A stretch of 64,000 nucleotides of DNA from positions 1,328,001 to 1,392,000 of the forward strand of contig NZ_CDME01000011.1 in the NCBI RefSeq assembly GCF_000826545.1. The letters run 5' to 3'. The DNA is from Kibdelosporangium sp. MJ126-NF4 (lineage in GTDB: Bacteria; Actinomycetota; Actinomycetes; Mycobacteriales; Pseudonocardiaceae). Numbering within the stretch: the stretch's first letter is position 1; the number at the start of each line of letters is the position of its first letter. Of this stretch, positions 17,437 to 25,799 are shown one piece after another. Made by a program: the position numbers and the translations under genes. The notes beneath the pieces were generated by a model, which was not told where the DNA came from, did not search any database, and was given only the letters and a program-made list of their open reading frames with translations.

Positions 17437-17982
17437 CTACCAGACGTCCAACGACTGACCGATCTCGTCGATGAGCTCACGGAACCCGCCCGCGAAGAAC
17501 AGCAGGGGTTCGCTGGATCGCACGGGGTGCAGGTGCGTGACGCGGCCGAGGACGATGTCGTGGTCGCCCGCGGTGATGACCTGAGCGGTCTCACATTCGA
17601 AGACGGCGAGCGCGTCTGTCAGCAGTGGACTGCCGGTGCGGCCGGGCTGCCACGGCAGATCGCCGAACCGGTCGAGGCCGGGCCTGGCGAACTGGCGGCA
17701 CACACCCAGTTGCGCAGTGCTGAGCACGTGCACGGCGAAGCTCCCCGCGTCACGGAAACGCCGGTGCAACTGGCTGCGGTGTCCGACGCAGAACAACAGC
17801 ATCGGCGGTTCGAGTGAGACGGAGCACAGCGAGTTGACCGTCATCCCAATCGGTTCCGGTGACGCTGCTGTTACGACTGCGATACCAGTTGCGAAACGTC
17901 CCATGGCCGAACGCAACTGGGCCGTGTCGATGGCTGTGTCGATTGTGGATTCGCTGCGAATGCCTGCGGTGCCAGCGGTCAT
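17437..17982 (-). CDS. flavin reductase (HpaC/ActVB type)
   Basis: A 181-residue flavin-reductase-domain protein with RSAMGRFATGIAVVTA, GMTVNSLCSVSLEPPMLLFCV and late His/Asp-rich strands. It reduces free FMN or FAD with NAD(P)H for a partner enzyme. The start chosen is the ATG at 17982, because the upstream 41 codons of the open frame are not conserved. It is a candidate electron supplier for the halogenase-family flavoenzyme at 27204. The neighbouring padR gene suggests phenolic-responsive control. Confidence 0.78.
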   Translation of the reverse strand: MTAGTAGIRSESTIDTAIDTAQLRSAMGRFATGIAVVTAASPEPIGMTVNSLCSVSLEPPMLLFCVGHRSQLHRRFRDAGSFAVHVLSTAQLGVCRQFARPGLDRFGDLPWQPGRTGSPLLTDALAVFECETAQVITAGDHDIVLGRVTHLHPVRSSEPLLFFAGGFRELIDEIGQSLDVW

Positions 17983-18094
17983 GGCAGCCACGGTATGCGC
18001 CGTAAGGGGGGCCCGTCGTCCCACTGAGGGGCCCTGGTTTTCTCCGCCTTGGACCGGACTTTCTCCACCAGATGGGTTATAAGTGGGCCCAAGT

Positions 18095-18529
18095 GCGTGT
18101 CTCACTTGGTCGTGAGGCGTTTGTGTTCAGTCCGACAAAGCTCCTGCCCGTGTGGACGCCGCGTCGATGATCGCCGTGAGCCAGTCGGCGCACGCGCCCT
18201 CGTCCGGCTGGGCGGCCACGGCGTTCCGCAGTCGTTCCCAGAGCCCGTGGGCGCTCCAGGTGACGAACCACCGGTGCGCGGTGGGGACCGCGACGTCGAA
18301 GGACGGCGGCAGATGCCGCCACGCGCAGCCGCTGGTGACCACGAAGACGATGGCGGTGAACACCTTCCTCGGCTGCGCGACCGACCGGCCACCGCCCTGC
18401 CTGCGCATTCCGGCCGGTGGCAGCGACGGCTCGACGAATGCCCACAACTCGTCCGGAACCAGCCGGAGCGACAGCACGTCCACATGATGGATCATGGCGG
18501 ATCCATCATCCGGTCCAAGTGAGACACGC
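18095..18529. mobile_element. 435-bp internally deleted IS5-type element with perfect terminal repeats
   Basis: The 15-bp perfect terminal inverted repeats are GCGTGTCTCACTTGG at 18095-18109 and its complement at 18515-18529. Inside lies only the N-terminal part of an IS5-family transposase on the minus strand. I could not see a target-site duplication at the borders. The element looks non-autonomous, and it separates the flavin reductase from the glycosyltransferase. Confidence 0.75.
18127..18495 (-). pseudogene. IS5-family transposase, N-terminal (DUF4096-like) fragment
   Basis: A 122-residue open frame with the typical start of IS5-group transposases: LRLVPDELWAFVEPSLPP, KVFTAIVFVVTSGCAWRHLPP, HRWFVTWSAHGLWERL. 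It stops 18 bp before the inner edge of the left terminal repeat, so the catalytic DDE half is absent. In two-frame IS5 relatives this would be orfA; orfB is deleted. It is probably inactive on its own but potentially mobilised in trans. Confidence 0.75.
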
Positions 18530-18593
18530 TGGACGACCTGAGGGATTTCCGACCGTCGTGTCCGGTGATAGACAGATGGCGGGTCCAGACAGT

Positions 18594-18622
18594 TTCGAGT
18601 CAGCTTCGAGTCTGCGTTGAGA
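18594..18622 (+). promoter_or_regulatory. three heptamer repeats at 11-bp spacing, SARP-type operator candidate
   Basis: TTCGAGT at 18594, TTCGAGT at 18605 and GTTGAGA at 18616 recur every 11 bp, ending 77 bp before the glycosyltransferase start. SARP activators (DnrI, ActII-ORF4 type) bind TCGAG-like heptamers with this periodicity next to the -35 region. No SARP gene is visible in the window. Confidence 0.5.
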
Positions 18623-18699
18623 CACGTTCGCGCGCGGGTCCTGTCTGACGCAGGGGGATTCCGGCGCGCGTATCACACTGGGGGATTGGGGATCAGACA

Positions 18700-19878
18700 A
18701 TGCGTACTCTCTTGACCTGTGTACCGGGCAAGGCGCACAGCACCGCACTTGTCCCACTCATCGAGGCGAGCCTGGCCGAGGGGCACGAGGTCGCGGTGGC
18801 GACCGCGGAGACCTTCGGCCGCAAGGCGTTCGACGGCCTCGACGTCACACTGCTGCCAAGTGGGCCGGACTGGGACCAGGCGAAGCCGGAGACGATGCCG
18901 GACTTCCACCAGCCGGGGCCTGCCCAGATCAAGTCGTTCGCGCGCGTCGCGGGCATGGGCATGATCGACGACCTCGGCCGGCACATCGCGGCGTTCGCCC
19001 CGGACGTGGTGGTGCGCGACGCGATGGAGTTCGGCGGCTGGGTCGCCGCGGAGAAGGCGGGCGTTCCGCTGGCGAGTTTCTCCTCCGCGATCGGCACGCC
19101 GCGGCCGATGCTGGCCGCGCTCACCGGGCCGGAGATCTCCGCACTTGCCGAGGTGCACGGGCTTGAGCCCGACCCGGAGCTGCGCCGGATGTTCAGCCAC
19201 ACCTACATCCATCGCAAGCCGCGTTCACTCGACTTCGTCTTCGGTGAGCCACTGGCCAAAGACGTCCGCTACCGCCCGGCGATGTTCGACGTCGCCGAGC
19301 CGCAACCACCGGACCTGCTGGCCGAACTGTCCGACGGCAAGCCGATCGTGCACCTGTCGCTCGGCACGAACTTCGTGTCCTCGCCCGCCGGTATCGCGGT
19401 GAACCGGGCCGTGATCGAGGCACTGGCCGACACGGACGTGTGGCTCGTCGTGACGATCGGCTCGGTGCCCGCGGAGCAGTACGGCGAGGTCGCCGACAAC
19501 GTTCGGCTGGTGCCGTTCATCGACCACCAGGCGTTCATCCGGCACTGCGCGGTGTTCCTCAACCACGGCAGCTTCAGCGCGATCCTCGTCGCGATCGCCG
19601 CCGGTGTGCCGATGGGCTTCTTCCCACTGGCCGCGGACCAGCCCGTGGTCAGCATGCACCTGTCCGGGCTCGGGCTCGGCGCCAGCTTCGCCAACGTCAC
19701 CAGGGGGCCGTACCCGACACTGGACCCGGCCGCGCTCGACCGGGCCGCTGTGCGGGAGCGGGTGCTGAAACTGCTCAACGACGAGACGGTCAAGGCAGCG
19801 GTGACCGAGGTCCGTGACGACTACGCCAAGCTCCCGCCGATCACCGAGGTCGTGCAGGCTCTCGGCAGACTGACGTGA
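18700..19878 (+). CDS. GT1-family glycosyltransferase
   Basis: A 392-residue glycosyltransferase of the macrolide/aglycone GT-B type: N-terminal acceptor domain (TCVPGKAHSTALVPLIEASLAEGHEVAVAT), linker and donor domain with HLSLGTNFVS, VPFIDHQAFIRHCAVFLNHGS and a conserved Pro/Gln-type end (FFPLAADQPVVS). It would transfer a nucleotide-activated sugar to the polyketide; UDP-glucuronate or galacturonate from the two sugar genes is the natural donor candidate. The ATG at 18700 has a modest GGGGGATTGGGGAT upstream. The SARP-like repeats upstream suggest pathway-specific activation. Confidence 0.85.
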   Translation: MRTLLTCVPGKAHSTALVPLIEASLAEGHEVAVATAETFGRKAFDGLDVTLLPSGPDWDQAKPETMPDFHQPGPAQIKSFARVAGMGMIDDLGRHIAAFAPDVVVRDAMEFGGWVAAEKAGVPLASFSSAIGTPRPMLAALTGPEISALAEVHGLEPDPELRRMFSHTYIHRKPRSLDFVFGEPLAKDVRYRPAMFDVAEPQPPDLLAELSDGKPIVHLSLGTNFVSSPAGIAVNRAVIEALADTDVWLVVTIGSVPAEQYGEVADNVRLVPFIDHQAFIRHCAVFLNHGSFSAILVAIAAGVPMGFFPLAADQPVVSMHLSGLGLGASFANVTRGPYPTLDPAALDRAAVRERVLKLLNDETVKAAVTEVRDDYAKLPPITEVVQALGRLT

Positions 19879-19933
19879 CTCCGGGAACACCGGGGGAACC
19901 GGCCGTGACCGACGACCGGATACCGGGGGAATA

Positions 19934-20923
19934 GTGTACGGAATTCTCTGTGTCCTGACTGTGATCCCGCTGTTACTCGGCGCGGTGTGCGGTTCGCGTC
20001 TGGCCAGACGCCATCCACACCGCGCTGTGTTCGTCCGATTCACCTGTTCGGTGGTGGGCCTGGCAATCCACCTGGCGATCGTCTGGTTCGGGATGACGGG
20101 GCAGTACGTGACCCCCACGCTCGACTTCTCCGATCGGGCGCTCAACGCGACGCTGGTCATGGTGGTGCTCAACGCGCCGGTGTGGCGGGCAAGGCGTTTT
20201 TTCAAGGCGCGCACGGGCAAGCGCGTCCAGGGCGGTGACGTCGAGGCAAGGGAAAGTGAACGCAGGCAGATAGCGGGAACGTTGCACGACACGGTCGGCC
20301 AGGGACTGGCCGTGATCGCGATGCAGGTGCGGATGGCGAGGGAGGCAGGCGCCCGCGGCCCGGAATGGGCGGCGATGGAGAACGCCACCGTGAAGTCGCT
20401 CGCCGAGCTGCGCGAGATGATCGACGAGCTGCGCGAGCCGTTGAGCGTCCGCCGCACGCCCGCCGTGGTCGAGTGCCTGACCGAGGTCATCTCGCGGTTC
20501 CGGTCAGCCGGGCTGATGGTCGACTTCACCGTGGCGGGACGGCTGGACATCGTCGGGCACGACGTCCAGCGCGCGCTGGTCCGCGTGGTCAGGGAGGGGC
20601 TGACCAACGCGTTGAAATACGACATGCGCTCGCCGGTTCTGGTCATCCTCGACGTCGAGGACACCATCACGCTGGCCATCAACTCGCTGTCGAGGCTGCG
20701 TACGGCGGCCGTGCCCGGCAAAAGCCGTCCACAACGGGGGATAGGACAGTTTCTCAGCGGTGGCCACGGCAATTCGCTGATGTACCGAATCGTCGCCAAG
20801 GAGGGTGGCACGCTTTCGGTCAACAATCACGAGGACGGCTTCCGGATCCGGGCGACCTTTGCTTTGCCCGGGTCCGGCTCGGCGCTGGTGGGGAGTTCGA
20901 CACCGGGCAAGTGCTCGAACTAG
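19934..20923 (+). CDS. two-component sensor histidine kinase (NarL-type partner)
   Basis: A 329-residue kinase. Three N-terminal membrane segments lie within the first 85 residues, with no large extracellular domain. The HisKA_3 box is ESERRQIAGTLHDTVGQG with the phosphorylated His, and the ATPase domain has REGLTNALKYD (N box) and a Gly-rich GGHGNS region. The GTG at 19934 follows GGGGGA. The response regulator starts 18 bp after its stop, so the pair forms one unit and may respond to envelope or metabolite signals. Confidence 0.85.
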   Translation: MYGILCVLTVIPLLLGAVCGSRLARRHPHRAVFVRFTCSVVGLAIHLAIVWFGMTGQYVTPTLDFSDRALNATLVMVVLNAPVWRARRFFKARTGKRVQGGDVEARESERRQIAGTLHDTVGQGLAVIAMQVRMAREAGARGPEWAAMENATVKSLAELREMIDELREPLSVRRTPAVVECLTEVISRFRSAGLMVDFTVAGRLDIVGHDVQRALVRVVREGLTNALKYDMRSPVLVILDVEDTITLAINSLSRLRTAAVPGKSRPQRGIGQFLSGGHGNSLMYRIVAKEGGTLSVNNHEDGFRIRATFALPGSGSALVGSSTPGKCSN

Positions 20924-20940
20924 ATATTGGGGGATTTGCT

Positions 20941-21639
20941 GTGCATGAGCAAGCTGATGTTCTGCTCGTCGACGACATGCCGCTGGTACGCGGCGGGCTG
21001 CGGATGATGCTGGAGGGGCAGTCCGGCATCAGGATCGTCGGTGAGGCGGAGAACGGCGTCGACGCGATCAGGGCGGCCCGGATCCACAAGCCGGACGTGG
21101 TGCTGATGGACGTCTCGATGCCGGGGATGACCGGGATCGAGGCGATGCGCCTGATGCTCTCGGAGCCGGAACTGGCCCACGTGAAGGTGATCGTGCTGAG
21201 CGTGCACGCCGACGACGAGACCGTGTTCGACGCGCTGCGGTCCGGCGCGAGCGGCTACATGCTCAAGGATTCGCGGGCGGACATCCTGCTCGACGCGGTC
21301 AGGACGGTGTCGGCCGGGCACGGTGTGCTGGCCCCGCCGCTGACCAACCGGCTGTTCAGGGAGATCGTCAGCCGTCCGGCGATCTCCGCGTCGTCCGGCG
21401 ACCAGATCGACCGGCTGACCTCGCGGGAGACCGACGTGTTCAAGCTGCTGGCCTGCGGCTACCGCAACGACGAGATCGCCGCGGCGCTCGTGGTCGGCGA
21501 GAGCACGGTGAAGTCCCACATCCAGCGGATCTACGAGAAACTCGGCGTGCACGACCGCGTCGAGGTGGTCATCTACGCCTACGAGAACGGGTACATCCGC
21601 CCGGGGCATGGTGGCCGCTCCGTCGCGCGGGCTAGCTGA
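20941..21639 (+). CDS. LuxR/NarL-type response regulator
   Basis: A 232-residue regulator. The receiver domain has acidic residues VDD at the start, phospho-Asp in VVLMDVSMPGMTG and Lys in YMLKDS. The C-terminal LuxR helix-turn-helix spans about residues 160-220 (LTSRETDVFKLLACGYRNDEIAAALVVGESTVKSHIQRIYEKLGV). The start GTG at 20941 is preceded by TTGGGGG. It is the partner of the upstream kinase. Its place in the middle of the polyketide locus suggests control of this pathway, but targets are unknown. Confidence 0.88.
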   Translation: MHEQADVLLVDDMPLVRGGLRMMLEGQSGIRIVGEAENGVDAIRAARIHKPDVVLMDVSMPGMTGIEAMRLMLSEPELAHVKVIVLSVHADDETVFDALRSGASGYMLKDSRADILLDAVRTVSAGHGVLAPPLTNRLFREIVSRPAISASSGDQIDRLTSRETDVFKLLACGYRNDEIAAALVVGESTVKSHIQRIYEKLGVHDRVEVVIYAYENGYIRPGHGGRSVARAS

Positions 21640-21724
21640 TCCGCTGCGAGGCGGAGCCCGCGATTCATGAGTAGAGATGGCGACAAGCGCCCGAGAGTTC
21701 CATATCTTGAATCTGAGCGGTCGA

Positions 21725-21752
21725 CGTCGAAAATCGATGAGTGATTTCGACG
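21725..21752. promoter_or_regulatory. inverted repeat upstream of the cyclase gene
   Basis: CGTCGAAAATC ... GATTTCGACG, about 10-bp arms with one bulge and a 7-nt loop, lies 47 bp before the cyclase ATG and 85 bp after the response-regulator stop. It may be an operator of the right-hand polyketide operon or a leader hairpin. Confidence 0.35.
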
Positions 21753-21798
21753 GTGACGACGCGGTTTCCATGAATGAATGGTCGCGAGGAGATTCATC

Positions 21799-22137
21799 AT
21801 GCAGAACGATCGGGCGCTTATCGTCGCTCGAATGACCCCCGGTGCTGAGCGGGAAGTCGGCAGGTTGTTCGCGGACTCCGACGCGACCGACCTGCCGCAC
21901 GATCTGGATGTCCGCCGCAGGCACCTGTTCGCATACCAGGGTCTTTACTTCCACTACGTCGAGTTCGGCGGCGACGGGTCCGCGGCGATGCGCACGGCGG
22001 GGCAGCGCCCGGACTTCAAGGAGCTCAGCGAGGGCCTGTCGTCGTTCATCAAGCCGTACGACCCCGTCACCTGGCGCAGCCCGGCCGACGCGATGGCGAC
22101 GGAGTTCTACCGGTGGACCCCCGGAGACGAGCGATGA
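21799..22137 (+). CDS. TcmI-family type II polyketide cyclase
   Basis: A 112-residue protein matching the TcmI/WhiE-type second-ring cyclase family: NDRALIVARMTPGAEREVGRLFA, DLPHDLDVRRRHLFAYQGLYFHYVEF, then FYRWTP near the end. These ferredoxin-fold cyclases direct aldol closure of later rings in multicyclic aromatic polyketides. The ATG at 21799 is chosen over the frame start at 21778 because GAGGAGA lies 8 nt upstream. The stop overlaps the carboxylase ATG as ATGA. Confidence 0.85.
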   Translation: MQNDRALIVARMTPGAEREVGRLFADSDATDLPHDLDVRRRHLFAYQGLYFHYVEFGGDGSAAMRTAGQRPDFKELSEGLSSFIKPYDPVTWRSPADAMATEFYRWTPGDER

Positions 22138-23903
22138 CCGCCGTCCAGGACCTCGGCGAGACGATCCCGCAGCTGGAGGCCCAGGTCGCCGACATCGAGG
22201 CACCGGGCGCTCCGGTCACCGCGGCCGCGCCCGAGCCGGTGCGGGACGACAGTCCGAAGTGGGCGGCCTGCCCGTCCTGCCGCGAGCTGGTGTATCTGCC
22301 CAAACTCAAGCGGCTGTCGAGCGTCTGCCCGGAATGTGGGCACCATGGCAGGCTTTCCGCCCGCGAGCGGCTTGGGCTGCTGCTGGACGAGGGCAGCTTC
22401 GCCCAGCACGACCCGGACATCCGCAGCGTCGACGTGCTCAGCTTCACTGACACGAAGCCGTACGCCGACCGGCTGCGTGACGCCCGCGCGCGCAACGACA
22501 TGGACGACGCCGTGATGTTCGGCACCGGCCGGATCGAAGGCCACGACGTCGCCGTCGTCGTGATGGAGTTCCGTTTCCTCGGTGGCAGCATGGGCGCTGC
22601 TGTCGGCGAGGCGGTCACCCGCGCCGCGGAGCTCGCGCTGCGACTGCGCGTGCCGCTGGTCACGATCACCGCCTCCGGTGGCGCGCGGATGCAGGAAGGC
22701 CTGCTGTCACTGATGCAGATGGCCAAGACCAACACGGCGTACATGGCGTTGCGCGAGGGCGGCGTGCCGTCGATCTCGCTGCTCACCGATCCCACCTTCG
22801 GTGGCGTGTCCGCGTCGTTCGCGACGCTGTCGGACGTCGTGATCGCCGAGCCCGGCGCGCTGATCGGGTTCGCCGGTCCCCGCGTGGTGGAGAAAGCCGT
22901 TGGCCGCAAGCTTCCCGACGGCTTCCAGCGCGCGGAGTACCTGCTGGAGAAGGGAATGGTCGACGCCGTCGCGGCCAGGAACGACCTGCGGCCGATGATC
23001 GGCAAGATGTTGACCGCGTGGGGAAAGCGTGACGTGGTCAGCGCTCGCGCGGGCGAGCCGTCGCCGGTGCGCACCGAGCCGCAGATCACCCGTGGCGCGT
23101 GGCAGGTCCTGCGCACGGCCCGTGACATCACCCGGCCGACGCTGCTGGACTACGTGGCCCGGATCTGCGACACGTTCGTGGAACTGCACGGCGACCGCGT
23201 GTTCGGTGACGACCCGGCGATCATCGGTGGTCTCGCCACCATCGACGGCCGCGGCGTGCTGATCGTGGGCCACCAGAAAGGCCACGACACCAAGGAACTG
23301 ATGAAGCGTAACTTCGGGATGCCGCACCCGGAGGGCTACCGCAAGGCGCTGCGGCTGTTCGCACTGGCCGACCGGTGGGGCCTGCCCGTGGTGACCCTTG
23401 TGGACACTCAGGGCGCCTACCCGGGGCTCGGCGCCGAGGAACGCGGCCAGGCCATCGCCATCTCCGAGGCGATCGCGATGATGTCGTCGCTGAAGGTGCC
23501 GACCGTCTCGGTGGTCACCGGCGAGGGCGGGAGCGGCGGCGCGCTCGCGGTCGCGGTGTCCAACCGGGTGCTGATGCAGGAGAACTCCTGCTACTCGGTG
23601 ATCAGCCCGGAGAGCTGCTCGACGATCCTGTTCGGTGGCCCGGAAAGGGCCGAGGCGATGGCGGAGGCCCTGCGCGTCACCGCGGACCAGTTGCTCGAAC
23701 TCGGTCTCGTCGACGGTGTCGTCCCGGAGCCGGACGGCGGCAGCCAGGCCGACCACGCCGAGGCCGCGCGGCTGATGCGCGAGTCGCTGACCGCGGTGCT
23801 CGACGAGCTGTCCGCCCTGTCCCCACACCAGATCCGCAGGCACCGCAACGACCGGTTCCGCGCGTTCGGCCGAATCGAAACGGAGACAAGCGATGTCCGT
23901 TGA
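22134..23903 (+). CDS. acetyl-CoA carboxylase carboxyltransferase, fused beta-alpha subunits
   Basis: A 589-residue fusion of AccD-type and AccA-type carboxyltransferase domains. Residues about 46-70 carry the zinc ribbon (CPSC ... CPECGHHG), the beta half runs to about 300 with SGGARMQEG, and the alpha half from about 320 has GHQKGHDTKE, DTQGAYPGLGAEERGQ and GEGGSGGA. It transfers carboxyl from biotin to acetyl-CoA to give malonyl-CoA, the only extender of a type II PKS. Coupled to the cyclase upstream (ATGA) and to the biotin carrier downstream (11-nt overlap), it is a pathway-dedicated precursor enzyme. Confidence 0.9.
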   Translation: MTAVQDLGETIPQLEAQVADIEAPGAPVTAAAPEPVRDDSPKWAACPSCRELVYLPKLKRLSSVCPECGHHGRLSARERLGLLLDEGSFAQHDPDIRSVDVLSFTDTKPYADRLRDARARNDMDDAVMFGTGRIEGHDVAVVVMEFRFLGGSMGAAVGEAVTRAAELALRLRVPLVTITASGGARMQEGLLSLMQMAKTNTAYMALREGGVPSISLLTDPTFGGVSASFATLSDVVIAEPGALIGFAGPRVVEKAVGRKLPDGFQRAEYLLEKGMVDAVAARNDLRPMIGKMLTAWGKRDVVSARAGEPSPVRTEPQITRGAWQVLRTARDITRPTLLDYVARICDTFVELHGDRVFGDDPAIIGGLATIDGRGVLIVGHQKGHDTKELMKRNFGMPHPEGYRKALRLFALADRWGLPVVTLVDTQGAYPGLGAEERGQAIAISEAIAMMSSLKVPTVSVVTGEGGSGGALAVAVSNRVLMQENSCYSVISPESCSTILFGGPERAEAMAEALRVTADQLLELGLVDGVVPEPDGGSQADHAEAARLMRESLTAVLDELSALSPHQIRRHRNDRFRAFGRIETETSDVR

Positions 23904-24417
23904 GGACGACCTGCGGCCGGTGCCGTCGCACGATCTGCTGCGAGCACTGCGCGCCGAGGTCAACGAACTGATCGAGGCGCTGCCCGGCCCGATCACCTCG
24001 GTCACCGCGCGCGTGGGCGAATGCAGTGTCGAGATCAGCTGGGCACAGGCGGCACCGATCGTCCAGACCATCGCCGCGCCACCGGTTGCCGCCCAACCAT
24101 TGGCACAGCCGTTGGCTGCCGCACCGGTGGCTGAGGCGGCCGCCGCCGCACCGGTTGAGGCGCCCGCGAGCCACAAGGTGATCAAGTCGCCGATCGTCGG
24201 CACCTTCTACGCCGCGCCGGAGCCGGGGGCCGCACCCTTCGTCCGCGCGGGTGACATCGTCACCGCCGGGCAGGACGTCGCAATCGTCGAGGCGATGAAG
24301 CTGATGAACAGGCTCCAGTCGGACTGGTCCGGCACGGTCGTCGAGGTGCTGGTCGCCGACGGCGACCCGCTCGAGTTCGATCAGCCGCTTGTCGTCATCG
24401 ACGTCGCTGACGACTGA
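23893..24417 (+). CDS. biotin carboxyl carrier protein of acetyl-CoA carboxylase
   Basis: A 174-residue carrier protein. The N-terminal half is an Ala/Pro-rich flexible linker; the C-terminal biotinyl domain (from about residue 95) has SPIVGTFYAAPEPGA and the biotinylation motif EAMKLMN. It shuttles carboxybiotin between the biotin carboxylase encoded next and the fused carboxyltransferase encoded before it. It overlaps the upstream gene by 11 nt, so stoichiometry is probably set by translational coupling. Confidence 0.92.
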   Translation: MSVEDDLRPVPSHDLLRALRAEVNELIEALPGPITSVTARVGECSVEISWAQAAPIVQTIAAPPVAAQPLAQPLAAAPVAEAAAAAPVEAPASHKVIKSPIVGTFYAAPEPGAAPFVRAGDIVTAGQDVAIVEAMKLMNRLQSDWSGTVVEVLVADGDPLEFDQPLVVIDVADD

Positions 24418-24434
24418 TTGACCTAGGAGTCCAG

Positions 24435-25799
24435 GTGTTCCGCAAGGTTCTGATCGCCAACCGGGGCGAGATCGCGCTCCGGGTCGCCCGCGCCTGCCGC
24501 GAGCTCGGTATCGCCAGTGTGGCGGTGTACTCCACCGCCGACCGTGACGCCGCATGGGTCCGCTACGCCGACGAAGCCATCCACATCGGACCGCCGATGT
24601 CGAAGCGGAGCTATCTCAACGTGCCCAACGTGATCGGCGCCGCCCTCAACACCGGCGCCGACGCCATCCACCCCGGGTACGGCTTCCTGTCCGAGGATCC
24701 CGACTTCGCCAACGTGTGCGCGGAGAACGACCTGACGTTCATCGGGCCGCCGCCGCACACCATGGCGCTGGCCGGTGACAAGGCCCGGATCCGCAAGCAC
24801 ATGGCGGCCGTCGGGCTGCCGGTGCTGCCCGGCAGTGCCGAGGCGCTCGGCAGTCTCGACGAGGCCGAGGAGATCGCGGAGCGGATCGGCTACCCGGTGG
24901 TGATCAAGGCGGTCGCCGGTGGTGGCGGCCGCGGTATCGCACTGGCGTCGTCCGCCGCCGAACTGCGCACGGCCTACACGGAGACCGTGGCGACCGCACG
25001 GGCGATCTTCGGCAACGGCGACGTATACCTGGAACGGTTCGTCGTCGGCGCCCGGCACGTCGAGGTGCAGATCCTCGCCGACTCCCACGGATCCGTCGTG
25101 CACCTCGGCGAGCGGGACTGCTCACTGCAGCGCAGGCGGCAGAAGCTCGTCGAGGAGTCACCGGCACCCGGCATCGACGAGGCCACCCGGCGCGAACTGT
25201 GTGCCGCGGCGGTGCGTGGTGTGCAGAGCCTCGACTACTGCGGCGCGGCCACGATGGAGTTCCTCGTCGCCCCGAACGGCGAGTTCAGCTTCATGGAGAT
25301 CAACGCCCGCATCCAGGTCGAGCACCCGGTGACCGAGATGGTCACCGGAATCGACCTGGTGCAGGCCCAGATCAGGGTCGCGGCCGGTGCGCCGCTCGGT
25401 TTCGGCCAGCAGGACATCGCCAACCAGGGGGTGGCGATCGAGTGCCGGGTCAACGCCGAGGACCCGGACACCGGTTTCCGGCCGACCCCGGGCAGGCTGA
25501 CCGCGTTCCGCCCGCCGTCGGGCCCGTGGGTCCGCGTCGACGGCGGCTTCCACGAGGGCGACACGGTTCCCGCGCACTACGACTCGCTGATGGCCAAGGT
25601 GATCGTCTGGGCGCCGGACCGGGAGGCCGCGCTGTCCAGGATGGACCGCGCGCTGGCCGAGTTCCAGTTCGCAGGCGGTGGGATGAGCTCGACCATCCCG
25701 TTGTCACGAAGGCTGCTCGGTGTGCCCGAGTTCCGCGCGGGCAGACACGACACCGCGCTCGTGGACCAGGTACTGCTGACCGGCGGCGAGTCGTGCTGA
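24435..25799 (+). CDS. biotin carboxylase subunit of acetyl-CoA carboxylase
   Basis: A 454-residue ATP-grasp enzyme: FRKVLIANRGEIALRVARACRE at the start, HPGYGFLSEDPDFA, the glycine-rich GGGGRG loop, ERDCSLQRRRQKLVEE, EINARIQVEHPVTEMVTG. It carboxylates the biotin on the carrier protein using ATP and bicarbonate. The GTG at 24435 follows CTAGGAGTCCAG. With the two preceding genes it completes a full carboxylase set within the polyketide locus. Confidence 0.93.
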   Translation: MFRKVLIANRGEIALRVARACRELGIASVAVYSTADRDAAWVRYADEAIHIGPPMSKRSYLNVPNVIGAALNTGADAIHPGYGFLSEDPDFANVCAENDLTFIGPPPHTMALAGDKARIRKHMAAVGLPVLPGSAEALGSLDEAEEIAERIGYPVVIKAVAGGGGRGIALASSAAELRTAYTETVATARAIFGNGDVYLERFVVGARHVEVQILADSHGSVVHLGERDCSLQRRRQKLVEESPAPGIDEATRRELCAAAVRGVQSLDYCGAATMEFLVAPNGEFSFMEINARIQVEHPVTEMVTGIDLVQAQIRVAAGAPLGFGQQDIANQGVAIECRVNAEDPDTGFRPTPGRLTAFRPPSGPWVRVDGGFHEGDTVPAHYDSLMAKVIVWAPDREAALSRMDRALAEFQFAGGGMSSTIPLSRRLLGVPEFRAGRHDTALVDQVLLTGGESC

